From Lactobacillus kalixensis DSM 16043 (GTDB lineage: Bacteria; Bacillota; Bacilli; Lactobacillales; Lactobacillaceae), in NCBI RefSeq assembly GCF_001434335.1, contig NZ_AZFM01000003.1:1-64000 (forward strand): a DNA stretch of 64,000 nt, read 5' to 3'. How positions within the stretch are numbered: position 1 is the stretch's first letter; every line of letters starts with the position of its first letter. Below the pieces are notes generated by a model that was not told the origin of the DNA, did no database searches, and was given only the letters and a program-made list of their open reading frames with translations. This document shows positions 37,642-46,714 of the stretch, piece after piece. The position numbers were made by a program, and so were the translations under genes.

Positions 37642-39156
37642 ATGAAATATATTATTGGAATGGATGTTGGTACGACTGCTACAAAAGGAACTCTTTATGA
37701 TGAAAACGGTCAGTCGATTGCAGAAATGCAGCAGGGATATCCTTTGATTCAGGATAAAGTTGATCAAGCTGAAGAAGATCCTAATTTGATTTTTGATGCT
37801 GTTCAAGATGTGATTTTTACTTTAGCCAAAAAGGTGAGCGGAGAAATTGCTGCAATTTCTTGGTCGAGCCAGATGCATTCGCTGATTGGGCTAGATGAAA
37901 ATAAGCAGCTGTTAACCAATAGCATTACTTGGGCCGATAATCGGGCAGAATATGTTGTAGAAGAAGCCAAAAGTAGTGGTTTAGCACAACAAATCTATGA
38001 GCGAGCAGGGATGCCAATTCATCCAATGGCTCCAATTTATAAATTAATTTGGCTCAAGCAAAAACATGAAGAGCTATATAGAAAAGTTAAGTATTGGCTA
38101 GGTATCAAAGAATATTTGATCTTCCGCTTAACTGGAAAGATGGCGATCGATATCCCGATGGCGGCTGGGACAGGGTTATTGAATCTGCAAACTTTGACTT
38201 GGGATCCTGAACTTTTAAGAGCAGTTGAAATTGATTCTGAGCAATTACCAGAGTTGATGCAGCCAGTAGCTATCGTTGGGACAATTTTGCCGGAATATTC
38301 ACAGAAGTTGAATTTACACGATACGCAAATTGTTTTAGGTGCAAGTGACGGCTATTTGTCGACGATTGGAATTGGCGTTTTGGATCAACATAGCTATGCA
38401 TTAAATGTTGGAACTTCAGGTGCGGTTAGAACGATTACTAGGCAACCAGTTTTAGATAAAAAGGCGCGCTTTTTTTGTTATGCTGTTGATGAAAAACAAT
38501 ATTTACTCGGTGGTCCAGTTAACAACGGTGGAATTTCCTTTGCTTGGGCTAAAAATGTAATTTTAAGTTCTGAAGATACTGCAGAAGACTTTTTGAATTT
38601 AGCTCAAACTGTGCCTGCAGGTAGCGCTGGACTATTGTTTTTGCCATACTTAGGAGGAGAGCGGGCTCCAATTTGGGATGCAAATGCTCGAGGCTCGTTT
38701 GTAGGCTTAACGCGAAATCATACTAAGCCGCAGATGGCGCGCAGCGTTTTAGAAGGAATCATATTCAATCTTTTAGGTGCAAGCCATGCATTAACTGAAA
38801 ATATTGGTAAACCAAAAGCTATCCGTATTACCGGTGGTTTTGTTAAAAGTGACTTTGTCAGACAAATGCTTGCAGATGTATTTAATGTGCCGATTGTTAC
38901 CTTGAATAACGATCAAAGTGGTACTTTTGCGGCTATGTTTTTAGCTAGGTTAGCGTTAGGCTTAAGTAAAGATATGGCAGAAATTAACGATTACATCAAT
39001 GAAGAGCGGATCTATTTTCCACAAGAAAAGAATGTTCAAGTTTATCAGGAACTTTTACCAATTTATAATGATCTTGTTCACAGTATTCAGGAACATTATG
39101 AAAAAATAGCTAAGTTTCAAAGTATGCATCCAGAATTATTCAATAAAACTTTGTAA
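37642..39156 (+). CDS. gntK: FGGY-family carbohydrate kinase, probably gluconokinase
   Basis: 504 residues. N-terminal phosphate motif MDVGTTATKGTLYDENG, the substrate region SWSSQMHSLIGLD near residue 74, the ATP-binding LNVGTSGAVR and the C-terminal FGGY-type GGFVKSDFVRQMLADVF. Length and motifs fit the gluconokinase branch, giving 6-phosphogluconate, but xylulo- or ribulokinase cannot be excluded by eye. No permease or dehydrogenase is adjacent. Its position between the sigma-factor gene and rpmG interrupts the usual order. Confidence 0.75.
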   Translation: MKYIIGMDVGTTATKGTLYDENGQSIAEMQQGYPLIQDKVDQAEEDPNLIFDAVQDVIFTLAKKVSGEIAAISWSSQMHSLIGLDENKQLLTNSITWADNRAEYVVEEAKSSGLAQQIYERAGMPIHPMAPIYKLIWLKQKHEELYRKVKYWLGIKEYLIFRLTGKMAIDIPMAAGTGLLNLQTLTWDPELLRAVEIDSEQLPELMQPVAIVGTILPEYSQKLNLHDTQIVLGASDGYLSTIGIGVLDQHSYALNVGTSGAVRTITRQPVLDKKARFFCYAVDEKQYLLGGPVNNGGISFAWAKNVILSSEDTAEDFLNLAQTVPAGSAGLLFLPYLGGERAPIWDANARGSFVGLTRNHTKPQMARSVLEGIIFNLLGASHALTENIGKPKAIRITGGFVKSDFVRQMLADVFNVPIVTLNNDQSGTFAAMFLARLALGLSKDMAEINDYINEERIYFPQEKNVQVYQELLPIYNDLVHSIQEHYEKIAKFQSMHPELFNKTL

Positions 39157-39166
39157 TATCATATTG

Positions 39167-39195
39167 TTGAAAGTGGCTTGCAATTGCTTTATAAT
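39167..39195 (+). promoter_or_regulatory. rpmG-secE promoter
   Basis: TTGAAA at 39167-39172, 17-base spacer, TATAAT at 39190-39195. Confidence 0.8.
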
Positions 39196-39236
39196 GCAAT
39201 ATCTGGTAGAATAACGGAAGTTTGGAAGTGAGATTT

Positions 39237-39386
39237 ATGGCAGTAAAAAAGGCAGCCTTAGCCTGCAGCGTTTGTGGGTCAAGAAACTACTCAATCACCG
39301 CAAGTAAGAATCGCACTCAGCGACTTGAGTTGAACAAATTTTGCAAACACTGTGGAAAAATGACATTGCACAAAGAAACGAGGTAA
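39237..39386 (+). CDS. rpmG: 50S ribosomal protein L33, zinc-binding type
   Basis: 49 residues. Cys10, 13, 36 and 39 form two CxxC pairs, so this is the zinc-binding (C+) form. The gene lies directly before secE as in Bacillus. GGAAGTGAG precedes the ATG. Other L33 paralogues would be elsewhere. Confidence 0.93.
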   Translation: MAVKKAALACSVCGSRNYSITASKNRTQRLELNKFCKHCGKMTLHKETR

Positions 39387-39393
39387 AATCAGA

Positions 39394-39564
39394 ATGATTA
39401 AATTCTTTAAGAGTGTCGGTCAAGAAATGAAGCTTGTTACTTGGCCATCATTTAAACAAAATCGTCGTGACACCACAACGGTTATTATTTCATCACTCTT
39501 ATTTGCTATATATCTAGGTGCACTTGATTGGGCATTTAACGCATTAATTCAAAGACTCGTTTAA
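39394..39564 (+). CDS. secE: Preprotein translocase subunit SecE
   Basis: 56 residues, the minimal single-helix SecE. It has the amphipathic SVGQEMKLVTWPSFKQNRRDT segment with the conserved WPS and one membrane helix (about 29-50) that clamps SecY. It starts 7 bases after rpmG. Confidence 0.94.
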   Translation: MIKFFKSVGQEMKLVTWPSFKQNRRDTTTVIISSLLFAIYLGALDWAFNALIQRLV

Positions 39565-39596
39565 GCAAGTTTGACGTAGCTAATCGATTACTAGCG

Positions 39597-39605
39597 TGGT
39601 ATAAT
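39597..39605 (+). promoter_or_regulatory. nusG extended -10 promoter
   Basis: TGGTATAAT at 39597-39605. A TTGACG at 39571-39576 is 23 bases away, too far for a normal -35 box. Expected start near 39612. Confidence 0.65.
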
Positions 39606-39617
39606 AGCTTAACGAAG

Positions 39618-39644
39618 AAAACCTCCGAATGACGGGGTTTTTTT
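39618..39644 (+). terminator. Terminator-like hairpin in the nusG 5' region
   Basis: AAAACC-T-CCG pairs with CGGGGTTTT (one bulged T) around AATGA, and T residues follow (39638-39644). It lies after the putative nusG start site and 28 bases before the ATG, so it can be an attenuator of nusG as well as the rpmG-secE terminator. Confidence 0.65.
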
Positions 39645-39672
39645 GTTTGCCAATAATTTAAGGAGAAAAGAA

Positions 39673-40227
39673 ATGGTCGAAACAGCAAAGAAACAATGGT
39701 ATGTTTTACACACTTATTCTGGCTATGAAGATAAAGTTAAGTCAGATTTACTTTCACGTGCACAAAGCATGGGAATGCAAGATTACATTTTCCGTGTAAT
39801 GGTTCCAGAAGAATCAAAAGTTGAAACTGTTCGCGGTAAAAAGCAAGATGTAGAAGAAAAAATTTTCCCAGGATACGTTTTAGTTGAAATGGTAATGACT
39901 GACGAAAGTTGGTTTATTGTTAGAAATACTCCAAACGTAACCGGATTTGTTGGCTCACACGGTGGTGGTTCTAAGCCTTCACCACTTCTTGATGAAGAAG
40001 TGGAGCGCCTTCTTAAGAACCAAGGTGCACCTGCTAAGAGATCAGCTGATGTGGACTTTGAGTTAGGAGAATCAGTAACCATTACTGAAGGTGCATTTAA
40101 TGGTATGGAGGGTAAGATTACTGACATTCAACCAGATAAGTATAAAGTTTATGTATCAGTAGATATGTTTGGCCGTGCTACTACTGCTGAACTTGATTTT
40201 GACCAAGTCAAAAAGTTAGAAGACTAA
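39673..40227 (+). CDS. nusG: Transcription elongation/antitermination factor NusG
   Basis: 184 residues. NGN domain (WYVLHTYSGYEDKVKSDL, FPGYVLVEM) and C-terminal KOW domain (VTITEGAFNGMEGKITDI). It binds RNA polymerase and promotes pausing or Rho-dependent steps in Firmicutes. AAGGAGAA fits the ATG at 39673. Confidence 0.97.
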   Translation: MVETAKKQWYVLHTYSGYEDKVKSDLLSRAQSMGMQDYIFRVMVPEESKVETVRGKKQDVEEKIFPGYVLVEMVMTDESWFIVRNTPNVTGFVGSHGGGSKPSPLLDEEVERLLKNQGAPAKRSADVDFELGESVTITEGAFNGMEGKITDIQPDKYKVYVSVDMFGRATTAELDFDQVKKLED

Positions 40228-40238
40228 TAAAATAGGTA

Positions 40239-40267
40239 TTGTAATTGCGGCTAAACGATGGTAACAT
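40239..40267 (+). promoter_or_regulatory. rplK-rplA promoter
   Basis: TTGTAA at 40239-40244, 17-base spacer, TAACAT at 40262-40267, with TGG just before the -10 box. Confidence 0.65.
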
Positions 40268-40288
40268 ACGTAAAGTACGTTTATTATT

Positions 40289-40331
40289 GTGGGAGGAGAA
40301 GTAGGTAAATTCTCCATTTTAACCGCATCAC
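40289..40331 (+). promoter_or_regulatory. L1-binding-site-like hairpin 1, before rplK
   Basis: GTGG at 40289-40292 pairs with CCGC at 40323-40326, and GGAGAA at 40295-40300 pairs with TTCTCC at 40310-40315, leaving an asymmetric internal loop. This is the shape of the L1 stalk helix of 23S rRNA. L1 is known to repress its own operon through such a mimic. The binding is inference. Confidence 0.55.
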
Positions 40332-40352
40332 GGAATCAAGGAGGTTTTGACC

Positions 40353-40778
40353 GTGGCAAAGAAAGTTATTAACGTAGTTAAGTTACAAATCCCAGCTGGT
40401 GCTGCAACACCTGCACCACCTGTTGGTCCTGCATTGGGTCAAGCTGGTATTAACATTGTTGGTTTTACTAAGGACTTCAATGCTAGAACTGCTGACCAAA
40501 AGGGCATGATTATTCCTGTAGTCATCACTGTATATGAAGATCGTTCATTCGAATTCATTACTAAGACTCCACCAGCACCAGTATTGCTTAAGCAAGCTGC
40601 TAAGATCCAAAAGGCTTCTGGTGAACCTAATACCAAGAAGGTTGGTAAGGTAACCAAAGCCCAAGTCAAGGAAATTGCCGAGACTAAGATGAAAGACCTT
40701 AACGCTGCTGATATCGAAGCTGCTATGCGCATGGTTGAAGGTACCGCTAGAAGTATGGGTATCGAAGTCGAAGACTAA
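40353..40778 (+). CDS. rplK: 50S ribosomal protein L11
   Basis: 141 residues, the standard length. L11 binds the GTPase-associated region. N-terminal PxxP-rich helix ([20 protein letters not shown]) and the RNA-binding C-terminal domain are complete. GTG start: AGGAGG at 40340-40345 is 7 bases upstream. The TTG at 40347 is too close. Confidence 0.97.
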   Translation: MAKKVINVVKLQIPAGAATPAPPVGPALGQAGINIVGFTKDFNARTADQKGMIIPVVITVYEDRSFEFITKTPPAPVLLKQAAKIQKASGEPNTKKVGKVTKAQVKEIAETKMKDLNAADIEAAMRMVEGTARSMGIEVED

Positions 40779-40800
40779 TCCTGTTATTCAATTAACACAT

Positions 40801-40836
40801 TAGGTGGGAGAGCTAAGAGAAAGCTCGGTTGACCAC
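40801..40836 (+). promoter_or_regulatory. L1-binding-site-like hairpin 2, between rplK and rplA
   Basis: TAGGTGGGAGAGCT ... AGCTCGGTTGACCAC: GAGCT/AGCTC form the upper stem and GTGG/CCAC the lower, with an asymmetric loop. As recalled, the E. coli 23S rRNA L1 site reads UAGGUGGGAGGCU ... GAGCCGACC ... CCAC, so both arms are close matches. It would let L1 act directly before its own gene. Confidence 0.6.
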
Positions 40837-40858
40837 ATATATAAGGAGGAAATCAAAC

Positions 40859-41551
40859 ATGCCAAAGCATGGTAAGAAATATTTAGAAGCTGCTAAAAAA
40901 GTAGATGCAAACAAGTTATATTCAGTAGCAGAAGCTATGAAACTTGTTAAGGAAACTTCATACGCTAACTTTGATGCTTCAGTTGAAGTATCATACAACT
41001 TGAGTGTTGACCCTAAGCAAGCTGACCAACAAATCCGTGGTTCACTTGTTTTGCCTAACGGTACTGGTAAGACTCAAAAGGTTATCGTATTCGCTGAAGG
41101 TCCTCAAGCTGAACAAGCTAAGGCTGCAGGTGCAGACGAAGTTGGTTCTGATGAATTAGTTGAAAAGGTTCAAAACGGTTACTTGGACTTTGACGTTGTT
41201 GTTGCAACCCCTATGATGATGGCTAAGGTTGGTCGTTTGGGTCGTGTACTTGGACCTAAAGGTTTAATGCCAAACCCTAAGACTGGTACTGTAACCATGG
41301 ACATCGAAAAGGCTGTTAAGAACGTTAAGGCTGGTCAAGTAGAATACCGTGTTGACCGTCAAGCAGCTATTCACGCAGCTATTGGTAAGGTTTCATTTAC
41401 TGAAGAACAATTAGCTGAAAACTTTGATGCTTTACGTGACGTAATTTTACGTGCTCGTCCTGCATCAGCAAAGGGTCAATACATTAAGAGTGTTGCTGTT
41501 GCTGCAACCTTTGGCCCTGGTATCAAGCTTGATCCATTAAACTTGAACTAA
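40859..41551 (+). CDS. rplA: 50S ribosomal protein L1
   Basis: 230 residues. L1 forms the mobile stalk that guides E-site tRNA out. The motifs [21 protein letters not shown] and the N-terminal [14 protein letters not shown] are standard. AAGGAGG fits ATG 40859; an upstream in-frame ATG at 40829 is within hairpin 2. Confidence 0.97.
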   Translation: MPKHGKKYLEAAKKVDANKLYSVAEAMKLVKETSYANFDASVEVSYNLSVDPKQADQQIRGSLVLPNGTGKTQKVIVFAEGPQAEQAKAAGADEVGSDELVEKVQNGYLDFDVVVATPMMMAKVGRLGRVLGPKGLMPNPKTGTVTMDIEKAVKNVKAGQVEYRVDRQAAIHAAIGKVSFTEEQLAENFDALRDVILRARPASAKGQYIKSVAVAATFGPGIKLDPLNLN

Positions 41552-41576
41552 AATACCTAAGATTATAATTATCTTT

Positions 41577-41610
41577 AAAAGTACTCCGCAATATTGCAGA
41601 GTGCTTTTTT
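41577..41610 (+). terminator. Terminator after rplA
   Basis: AAAAGTACTC-GCAAT-ATTGC-GAGTGCTTTTTT: two stacked complementary segments with one G-U, then T7. Confidence 0.85.
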
Positions 41611-41614
41611 TATA

Positions 41615-41623
41615 TGGTATCAT
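41615..41623 (+). promoter_or_regulatory. pst operon promoter candidate
   Basis: TGGTATCAT at 41615-41623, an extended -10 box 35 bases before pstS. No recognisable PhoP direct repeats were seen. Confidence 0.45.
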
Positions 41624-41657
41624 TAATTGATTTTAAGCACGTTTAAAGGAGCAGTCC

Positions 41658-42524
41658 ATGCATAAACATCGTTTGACTTACATCACTATGATTGCAATTT
41701 TAGCAATGGTATTTTTAACAGGATGTAAAAATAATAGTTCAAAAATTACAATTGTTGGTTCAAGTGCCATGCAGCTACTTGCTGAACAAGCAGGTAACGA
41801 CTATCGTCTCGCCCATCCTAATAGCAATATTGTTGTCCAAGGTGGTGGATCGGGGACAGGGTTAAGTCAAGTACAAGCAGGAGCAGTTGAAATCGGAACT
41901 TCGGATGTTTTTGCTGAAACTCAAAAGGGTATTAAAGCCAGCGCATTAAGAGACCATCCGATTGCAGTTGTTGGAATTGTACCTATCACAAATAAAGACA
42001 CAGGTGTCAAGAACTTAAGTCGGCAACAATTAGAGAAGATTTTCTCAGGTGAAATTACTAACTGGAGGCAAGTTGGTGGAAAAGATGAGGAAATCACGGT
42101 TATTAACCGGTCAAAAGGTAGTGGTACGAGAAGTTCTTTTGAAGATATTGTGTTAAAAGGGAAAAAGGCAGTTAGATCTCAAGAGCAAGATTCTAACGGT
42201 ACTGTTAAGAAGATCGTTAGCTCAACTCCAGGGACTATTTCATATATTTCTTTCCCATACGCAAATGATAAGAATATTCAAAAGATTAGTTTGGATGGTG
42301 TTAAACCTACCAATAAGAATATCACCACTAATGCTTGGCCACTTTGGTCATATGAGCACATGTATACTAAGGGAAAGCCAAATAAGCAAATTCAAAAATT
42401 CATCAATTATATGTTAAGTGACAAAGTTCAAGATGAATTGATTCCTAAGATTGGCTACTTAAGTGTTAACCAAATGAAGGTTAAAAGAGATAGTAACAAC
42501 CGAATTACAAAGATAGGTAACTAA
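41658..42524 (+). CDS. pstS: Phosphate-binding lipoprotein PstS
   Basis: 288 residues. Signal peptide with lipobox LTGC, acylated Cys23, then the phosphate-binding fold (IVGSSAMQLL, VVQGGGSGTGL, NRSKGSGTRSSFE loops bind the oxyanion). It captures phosphate outside the membrane for PstCA. AAGGAG lies upstream of the ATG. First gene of pstSCAB1B2-phoU. Confidence 0.95.
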   Translation: MHKHRLTYITMIAILAMVFLTGCKNNSSKITIVGSSAMQLLAEQAGNDYRLAHPNSNIVVQGGGSGTGLSQVQAGAVEIGTSDVFAETQKGIKASALRDHPIAVVGIVPITNKDTGVKNLSRQQLEKIFSGEITNWRQVGGKDEEITVINRSKGSGTRSSFEDIVLKGKKAVRSQEQDSNGTVKKIVSSTPGTISYISFPYANDKNIQKISLDGVKPTNKNITTNAWPLWSYEHMYTKGKPNKQIQKFINYMLSDKVQDELIPKIGYLSVNQMKVKRDSNNRITKIGN

Positions 42525-42526
42525 TA

Positions 42527-43522
42527 ATGGATAAAAAAGATCAATTAAAAGAGGTAGTTGATCAGGCAATTGCTGATCAAAAAGTACCTCACGTCAAACT
42601 AAATAAATTAGGCCCAAATGGGGTTAATGTAGATAAGTTAACTAAGCCCTCAAAAGAAACCAGACAAGAATATTGGGGTAAAGGGTTAACATATCTAGCA
42701 ATTTTATTAATTATTGTTTTAGTTGTTTCCATTATTGGTTTTGTTGGAATCCACGGTTTAGCTACCTTTTTTGGCGATCATGTTAATATTATTCATTTCC
42801 TAACTTCAAGTGATTGGGATCCAGGCGAAGGTAAAAACCACGTTGGTGCGGCTGCAATGATTGTTACATCATTTTCAGTAACGCTTTTGGCAGCATTAGT
42901 TGCAACACCTTTCGCTATTGCTGTAGCAGTCTTTATGACTGAATATACTTCTAAAAAGGGTGCAAATTTCTTACAATCAGTAATTGAATTGCTGGTTGGT
43001 ATCCCATCTGTTGTATATGGTTTCTTAGGGTTAACGATTGTAGTACCAACAATCAGAAAGATTTTTGGTGGTACCGGGTTTGGTATCCTGTCGGCAACAC
43101 TGGTATTGTTTGTGATGGTTTTACCAACGATTACTTCATTGACAGTTGATGCGCTAAAGGCAGTTCCGGGTCATTTTAGACAAGCTTCTGCAGCACTTGG
43201 GGCAACGCATTGGCAAACTATTTATAAAGTTATTTTAAAAGTAGCTACTCCTAGAATCTTAACTGCAGTTATTTTCGGGATGGCAAGAGCTTTTGGTGAA
43301 GCCTTAGCAGTACAAATGGTTATCGGTAACGCAGTGTTGATGCCAAGCAACTTAATCAGTCCATCAGCTACTTTAACTAGTCAATTGACTAGTCAAATGG
43401 GTAATACTGTCATGGGCACACTACCTAACAACGCCCTATGGTCATTAGCATTACTTTTATTGATTATGTCACTAGTCTTTAATATCTTAGTGCGTTTAGT
43501 AGGAAAGAGAGGTCAGAAATAG
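42527..43522 (+). CDS. pstC: Phosphate ABC transporter permease PstC
   Basis: 331 residues, about six membrane segments with a long N-terminal cytosolic stretch (residues 1-55). The EAA-type coupling loop (HFRQASAALGATHWQTIYKVIL) contacts PstB. It starts 2 bases after pstS and ends next to pstA. Confidence 0.95.
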   Translation: MDKKDQLKEVVDQAIADQKVPHVKLNKLGPNGVNVDKLTKPSKETRQEYWGKGLTYLAILLIIVLVVSIIGFVGIHGLATFFGDHVNIIHFLTSSDWDPGEGKNHVGAAAMIVTSFSVTLLAALVATPFAIAVAVFMTEYTSKKGANFLQSVIELLVGIPSVVYGFLGLTIVVPTIRKIFGGTGFGILSATLVLFVMVLPTITSLTVDALKAVPGHFRQASAALGATHWQTIYKVILKVATPRILTAVIFGMARAFGEALAVQMVIGNAVLMPSNLISPSATLTSQLTSQMGNTVMGTLPNNALWSLALLLLIMSLVFNILVRLVGKRGQK

Positions 43523-44410
43523 ATGAGCGAGAAGAGTAAAGATAAAATTGCTACCGGAGTTATTTACTTCTTAGTAGCAATTGTTGTTCTAATCTTAGCT
43601 GGTATTCTTGGTAACATTCTGATTACTGGTGTACCACATCTATCTTGGCATTTTTTAACTTCTGAAGCTTCATCTTTTCAAGCAGGAGGCGGGGTCAGAG
43701 ATCAGCTTTTTAACTCTTTATATTTATTAGTCTTAACAACTATCATCTCTTTACCTATTGCTTTAGGTGCTGCCATCTATTTGTCTGAATATGCAAAAGA
43801 TAACTGGTTAACTAGTTTAATCAGAACAACTATTGAAATTTTAAGTTCATTACCATCAATTGTAGTTGGTTTGTTTGGCTATTTACTTTTTGTTATTCAA
43901 TTTGGCATGGGCTTTTCAATTATTTCCGGGGCAATTGCCTTAACTTTCTTTAACTTACCAATTTTGACAAGTAATATTGAAGAAGCGATTAAGGGTGTAC
44001 CTCAAACGCAACGTGAAGCTGGTCTTGCCTTAGGCTTATCCAATTGGAAGACAATTCGCGGGATTGTCTTACCTGCAGCATTACCAGGTATTTTAACTGG
44101 ACTTATTTTAAGTGCCGGAAGAATCTTTGGTGAAGCTGCCGCACTAATTTATACAGCTGGACAAAGTGGGTCAACTGTTAATTATGCAGATTGGAACCCA
44201 TTTAGTCCAACTAGTCCATTAAATGTGATGCGGCCAGCCGAAACTTTAGCAGTTCACATTTGGAAGGTAAACACTGAAGGTATTATTCCAGATGCAACAG
44301 TTGTTTCAGCTGCTACTTCTGCTTTATTAGTCATTGTGGTTATCTTATTTAACTTAGGTGCAAGATACTTAGGAAATAAGTTGTACCGGAAGTTAACTGC
44401 TGCAAAATAA
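43523..44410 (+). CDS. pstA: Phosphate ABC transporter permease PstA
   Basis: 295 residues, six membrane segments, EAA loop GVPQTQREAGLALGLSNWKTI. Partner of PstC in the channel. It starts on the base after the pstC stop, indicating coupled translation. Confidence 0.95.
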   Translation: MSEKSKDKIATGVIYFLVAIVVLILAGILGNILITGVPHLSWHFLTSEASSFQAGGGVRDQLFNSLYLLVLTTIISLPIALGAAIYLSEYAKDNWLTSLIRTTIEILSSLPSIVVGLFGYLLFVIQFGMGFSIISGAIALTFFNLPILTSNIEEAIKGVPQTQREAGLALGLSNWKTIRGIVLPAALPGILTGLILSAGRIFGEAAALIYTAGQSGSTVNYADWNPFSPTSPLNVMRPAETLAVHIWKVNTEGIIPDATVVSAATSALLVIVVILFNLGARYLGNKLYRKLTAAK

Positions 44411-44420
44411 GGAGGGAGCT

Positions 44421-45218
44421 ATGGAAGAGAATTTAACGCCAAGTTATATCAAGACTTTCGATAAAGATGAACGTGCTCTTGCTACGGAAGACTTAAGTGT
44501 TTTCTATGGTGGCAAGGTGCAAAAGCTGTTCGATGCTAGTCTCCAATTTAAGAAAAATTCGATTACTGCTCTAATTGGAGCATCTGGTTCGGGTAAATCA
44601 ACATTCCTTCGCTCTTTGAATCGAATGAATGATAAGGTTGCTAAGATTGATGGTAAAATTATTTTTCACGGATTAGATGTTAACAAGCCAGATATCAACG
44701 TTTATGAGCTGAGAAAAAATATTGGGATGGTGTTCCAAAGACCTAATCCATTTCCTAAGTCAATTCGTGAAAATATTGTTTACGCTTTAAAAGCAAATGG
44801 TAAAACAGATAAAAATGAGTTGGATCGAATTGTTGAAGAAAGTTTAAGAGCAGCAGCACTTTGGGATGAAGTTAAAGATAAACTTGATAAAAGTGCTTTG
44901 GCCTTGTCTGGTGGTCAGCAGCAGCGTTTATGTATTGCGCGAGCTTTAGCAGTTCAACCGGAAATTTTACTTCTTGATGAACCAGCAAGTGCGCTAGATC
45001 CAGTTTCAACTTCAAAGTTAGAAGATACGCTCAAGCAGCTTCGTTCAGAATATACGATGATTATGGTTACTCATAATATGCAGCAAGCTTCAAGAATTAG
45101 TGATCATACTGCATTTTTCCATTTAGGACATGTGATTGAATATAATTCTACAGCAGAAATTTTCACTAATCCTAAAGGCCAGCTGACTGAAGATTATATT
45201 CAAGGTAGTTTCGGTTAA
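44421..45218 (+). CDS. pstB1: Phosphate ABC transporter ATPase PstB (copy 1)
   Basis: 265 residues. Walker [10 protein letters not shown] near 52-60, Q-loop [13 protein letters not shown], signature LSGGQQQRL, Walker [13 protein letters not shown]. It has a longer N terminus than copy 2. Two pstB genes in tandem are common in Firmicutes; the pair may form a heterodimer or serve alternately. Confidence 0.93.
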   Translation: MEENLTPSYIKTFDKDERALATEDLSVFYGGKVQKLFDASLQFKKNSITALIGASGSGKSTFLRSLNRMNDKVAKIDGKIIFHGLDVNKPDINVYELRKNIGMVFQRPNPFPKSIRENIVYALKANGKTDKNELDRIVEESLRAAALWDEVKDKLDKSALALSGGQQQRLCIARALAVQPEILLLDEPASALDPVSTSKLEDTLKQLRSEYTMIMVTHNMQQASRISDHTAFFHLGHVIEYNSTAEIFTNPKGQLTEDYIQGSFG

Positions 45219-45228
45219 AGGTAATAGA

Positions 45229-45987
45229 ATGAATAAAGAAGTTATAACTGCAAAAAATGTCAAATTAAGTTATGGTGAATTTGAAGCTTTACATGGCATC
45301 AATCTAAATTTTCATGAAGATGAATTGACCGCATTAATTGGTCCTTCAGGATGTGGAAAGTCAACTTTTTTACGTTGTCTTAACCGAATGAATGACGATA
45401 TTGAAAATATCAATATTACTGGTGAGATTTTATTTGATGGTGAAGATATCTATGGTTCTAAAATGGACTTGGTAGAACTACGTAAGAATGTTGGTATGGT
45501 TTTTCAACAGCCTACGCCATTTCCATTCTCTGTTTATGATAATGTGGCTTATGGTTTGCGGATTGCAGGAGTCAAAGACAAAGAACTGATCGATCAAAGA
45601 GTTGAAGAGAGTTTAAAACAGGCTGCAATTTGGAAAGAAACCAAAGATAATTTGAAGCGTAATGCACAAGCTTTTTCAGGTGGACAACAACAGCGTATTT
45701 GTATTGCTAGAGCTTTAGCAGTTCGTCCTAAAGTTGTTTTACTTGATGAACCAACTAGTGCGCTTGACCCAATTTCAAGTAGTGAAATTGAAGAAACATT
45801 AATGGAGTTAAAGCATCACTATACTTTTATTATGGTGACTCATAATTTACAGCAAGCTGGGCGAATTTCTGATCAAACTGCCTTCCTGATGAATGGTAAT
45901 TTGATTGAAGCCGGTAAGACAGAAGAGATGTTTATTGCACCTAAGAAAGATATCACTAGTGATTATCTTAACGGTCGTTTTGGTTAA
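45229..45987 (+). CDS. pstB2: Phosphate ABC transporter ATPase PstB (copy 2)
   Basis: 252 residues. Walker [10 protein letters not shown] near 38-46, Q-loop [11 protein letters not shown], signature FSGGQQQRI, Walker [12 protein letters not shown]. Roughly half of its residues match copy 1 by eye, so it is an old duplication. It starts 10 bases after pstB1. Confidence 0.93.
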   Translation: MNKEVITAKNVKLSYGEFEALHGINLNFHEDELTALIGPSGCGKSTFLRCLNRMNDDIENINITGEILFDGEDIYGSKMDLVELRKNVGMVFQQPTPFPFSVYDNVAYGLRIAGVKDKELIDQRVEESLKQAAIWKETKDNLKRNAQAFSGGQQQRICIARALAVRPKVVLLDEPTSALDPISSSEIEETLMELKHHYTFIMVTHNLQQAGRISDQTAFLMNGNLIEAGKTEEMFIAPKKDITSDYLNGRFG

Positions 45988-46001
45988 TTGGAGAGAAAAA
46001 G

Positions 46002-46679
46002 ATGCACGAAATATTTTTAGATGAATTAAAGAAACTAAATACTGAGTACATGGAAATGGGTGTTTCGGTTAATGAATTAATTGATCAAGCTACCCGTGCT
46101 TTTGTTGACCATGATAAGAAAAAGGCCCAAGAAATGGTTGATGACGAAGAAAAAATCACTATTGGATCATTGGATATTCAAAAGAAGGCTTTGAAATTAA
46201 TGGCATTGCAGCAACCTGTTGCAACTGACTTTAGAGTTGTTATCAGTATTTTAAAGGCTGCAACCGACCTTGAAAGAATCGGTGAAAATGCTATTAGTAT
46301 TGCTTTAGAAACCATCCGTGTAAAAGGGAATACAAGAATTCCTGATGTTGAAGAAATTATCTCTAACATGACGCACAACGTTCGCCATATGCTTATTCAA
46401 GTATTGACTGCTTATGTTCAAGATGACAGTAAGATGGCTAAAGAAGTTGCAATTCAAGATTCAACAATTGATCACGATTACGTTCGTGCTCGTAAACTAA
46501 TTGTTGACGGAATTGAAAAAGATCCTTCAACTGCGGTTGCTTCATCCAGCTATTTTGTAGTTACTAGATTACTTGAAAGAATTGGAGATCACATTGTTAA
46601 CTTAGCAATGTGGGTTGTTTACAAGACAACTGGTGAATTGAGTGAACTATACAACTCATCTGAATTAAAGACTATTTAA
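46002..46679 (+). CDS. phoU: Phosphate signalling protein PhoU
   Basis: 225 residues, all-helical with two PhoU repeats and the metal-binding E/DxxxD-type motifs (ATDLERIGENAI and VTRLLERIGDHIVNLAM). It restrains Pst uptake and signals phosphate sufficiency. GGAGAG precedes the ATG. Last gene of the operon. Confidence 0.95.
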   Translation: MHEIFLDELKKLNTEYMEMGVSVNELIDQATRAFVDHDKKKAQEMVDDEEKITIGSLDIQKKALKLMALQQPVATDFRVVISILKAATDLERIGENAISIALETIRVKGNTRIPDVEEIISNMTHNVRHMLIQVLTAYVQDDSKMAKEVAIQDSTIDHDYVRARKLIVDGIEKDPSTAVASSSYFVVTRLLERIGDHIVNLAMWVVYKTTGELSELYNSSELKTI

Positions 46680-46681
46680 CT

Positions 46682-46714
46682 AAAAAAGATCTGCTATTGC
46701 AGATCTTTTTCTTT
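46682..46714. terminator. Bidirectional terminator after phoU
   Basis: AAAAAGATCTGC-TATT-GCAGATCTTTTT, nearly perfect, serving phoU and overlapping the end of the minus-strand gene at 46694. Confidence 0.88.

Noticed and set aside
44421-45987. Tandem pstB genes as a recent duplication or assembly artefact
   Set aside because: The two proteins differ at roughly half of their positions by eye and have different N termini, so they are old, distinct paralogues.
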